Position numbers and translations under genes: made by a program. The notes under the pieces are model-generated. The model had not been told where the DNA came from and did no database searches. It saw only the letters and a list, made by a program, of their open reading frames with translations. A stretch of DNA of 41,672 nt from Pseudorhodobacter sp. (GTDB lineage: Bacteria > Pseudomonadota > Alphaproteobacteria > Rhodobacterales > Rhodobacteraceae): positions 1 through 41,672 of the forward strand of contig JAQWYA010000092.1 in the NCBI GenBank assembly GCA_029254215.1, given 5' to 3'. Positions 41,237 through 41,672 of this stretch are shown piece by piece (position 1 is the stretch's first letter; the number at the start of each line of letters is the position of its first letter).

Positions 41237-41672
41237 AAACGGTGGGAATGGCGCTGGTCGAAGGGCTCCGGAAACGCGGTGTCGAGGTGGTCTTCGGCAT
41301 CCCCGGCGTGCACACGATCGAGCTTTATCGCGGGCTCTCGGGCAGCCCCATTCGCCATGTCACCCCCCGGCACGAACAGGGCGCGGGCTTCATGGCAGAT
41401 GGCTATGCGCGGGTGTCCGGCAAGCCCGGCGTTGCCTTTGTCATCACCGGACCGGGTCTGACGAACGCCCTGACGGCCATGGCGCAGGCACGGGCAGATT
41501 CGGTGCCTATTCTGGTGATATCGGGCGTCAACCGGATGGAAAGCCATGGCAAAGGCCGGGGGCATCTGCATGAACTTCCCGATCAGGCGGCCATGATCAA
41601 GACGCTTTGCCCCAGCTTCACCCTGACCACCGCCGACGCGCTGGAGGTGGTTCTGGACGCCGCCTTTCACGC
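41233..41672 (+). CDS. Thiamine-diphosphate-dependent decarboxylase, AruI-like (3' cut by window)
   Basis: The first 146 residues of a ThDP enzyme. MKTVGMALVEGLRKRGVEVV, FGIPGVHTIELYRGL, TPRHEQGAGFMADGYARVSG (cofactor Glu in HEQ) and ITGPGLTNALTAMAQA form the N-terminal pyrimidine-binding domain. The PGVHTIELYRGL signature is like 5-guanidino-2-oxopentanoate decarboxylase (AruI), which makes 4-guanidinobutyraldehyde. The start overlaps the aminotransferase stop as ATGA. Acetolactate-synthase-like enzymes are related, but the context favours AruI. Confidence 0.82.
   Translation, partial: MKTVGMALVEGLRKRGVEVVFGIPGVHTIELYRGLSGSPIRHVTPRHEQGAGFMADGYARVSGKPGVAFVITGPGLTNALTAMAQARADSVPILVISGVNRMESHGKGRGHLHELPDQAAMIKTLCPSFTLTTADALEVVLDAAFH

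Noticed and set aside
1-41672. Mobile elements, CRISPR arrays, tRNA genes, prophage genes
   Set aside because: No transposase or integrase, no spacer-repeat pattern and no tRNA-like cloverleaf was recognised. The gene order looks like stable chromosome.

Overview
The window looks like a chromosomal segment of an alphaproteobacterium of the Rhodobacteraceae (Rhodobacter/Paracoccus/roseobacter type). The GC content is high. The gene content and order match that group: ccoNOQP followed by ccoGHIS, fnrL back to back with an oxygen-independent coproporphyrinogen dehydrogenase, a membrane-anchored CycM-type cytochrome c552, a DUF1013/TrcR cell-cycle regulator, and a short SRP RNA. I see no insertion sequence, prophage, CRISPR array or tRNA. 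Nearly everything is intact core or metabolic sequence.

Layout. Positions 1-779 hold the 3' end of a long, two-domain ALDH16-like aldehyde dehydrogenase. Positions 859-12279 form a microaerobic block. It contains the cbb3 oxidase assembly genes ccoGHIS and the structural genes ccoNOQP on the minus strand, then a divergent tandem universal stress protein, then fnrL and a divergent hemN. Four FNR-type boxes (TTGAN6TCAA) sit in its three regulatory gaps, so FnrL probably controls the oxidase, its maturation factors, the stress protein, anaerobic heme synthesis and itself. Positions 12322-19286 are a Yej-type oligopeptide ABC transporter (yejABEF) with a glycosyltransferase translationally coupled to its end. 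Positions 19478-25408 carry cycM, pheA, a SRPBCC protein, nudC, a CpdB-like nucleotidase and a HAD phosphatase. Positions 25414-26657 hold the SRP RNA gene with its promoter and rsgA. A small tyrosine-phosphatase-like protein and a three-helix membrane protein follow on the minus strand. Positions 27579-30364 are the conserved dnaX-ybaB-recR cluster.

After a 584-base gap come a membrane-anchored LytTR regulator, trcR, a periplasmic RNase T2 whose second catalytic motif is atypical, a 2-hydroxyacid dehydrogenase, an exported SH3 protein and a CDF metal exporter. The right end (36208-41672) looks like an arginine-type catabolic island. A polar amino-acid ABC transporter (minus strand) is divergent from a TetR regulator, an AruH-like transaminase and an AruI-like thiamine-diphosphate 2-oxoacid decarboxylase (plus strand, cut by the window end). 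A palindrome overlapping a TATAAT box lies between them and is the probable TetR operator.

The points most worth a second look are: a hairpin-plus-ATTTTTG intergenic repeat found twice, each time just after a gene; the hemN start lying exactly where an FNR class II promoter would begin transcription; the TetR-controlled arginine transaminase cluster; the coupled glycosyltransferase; the RNase T2 active-site variation; and the start-codon problem of rsgA next to the SRP RNA. No wholly new system is evident.
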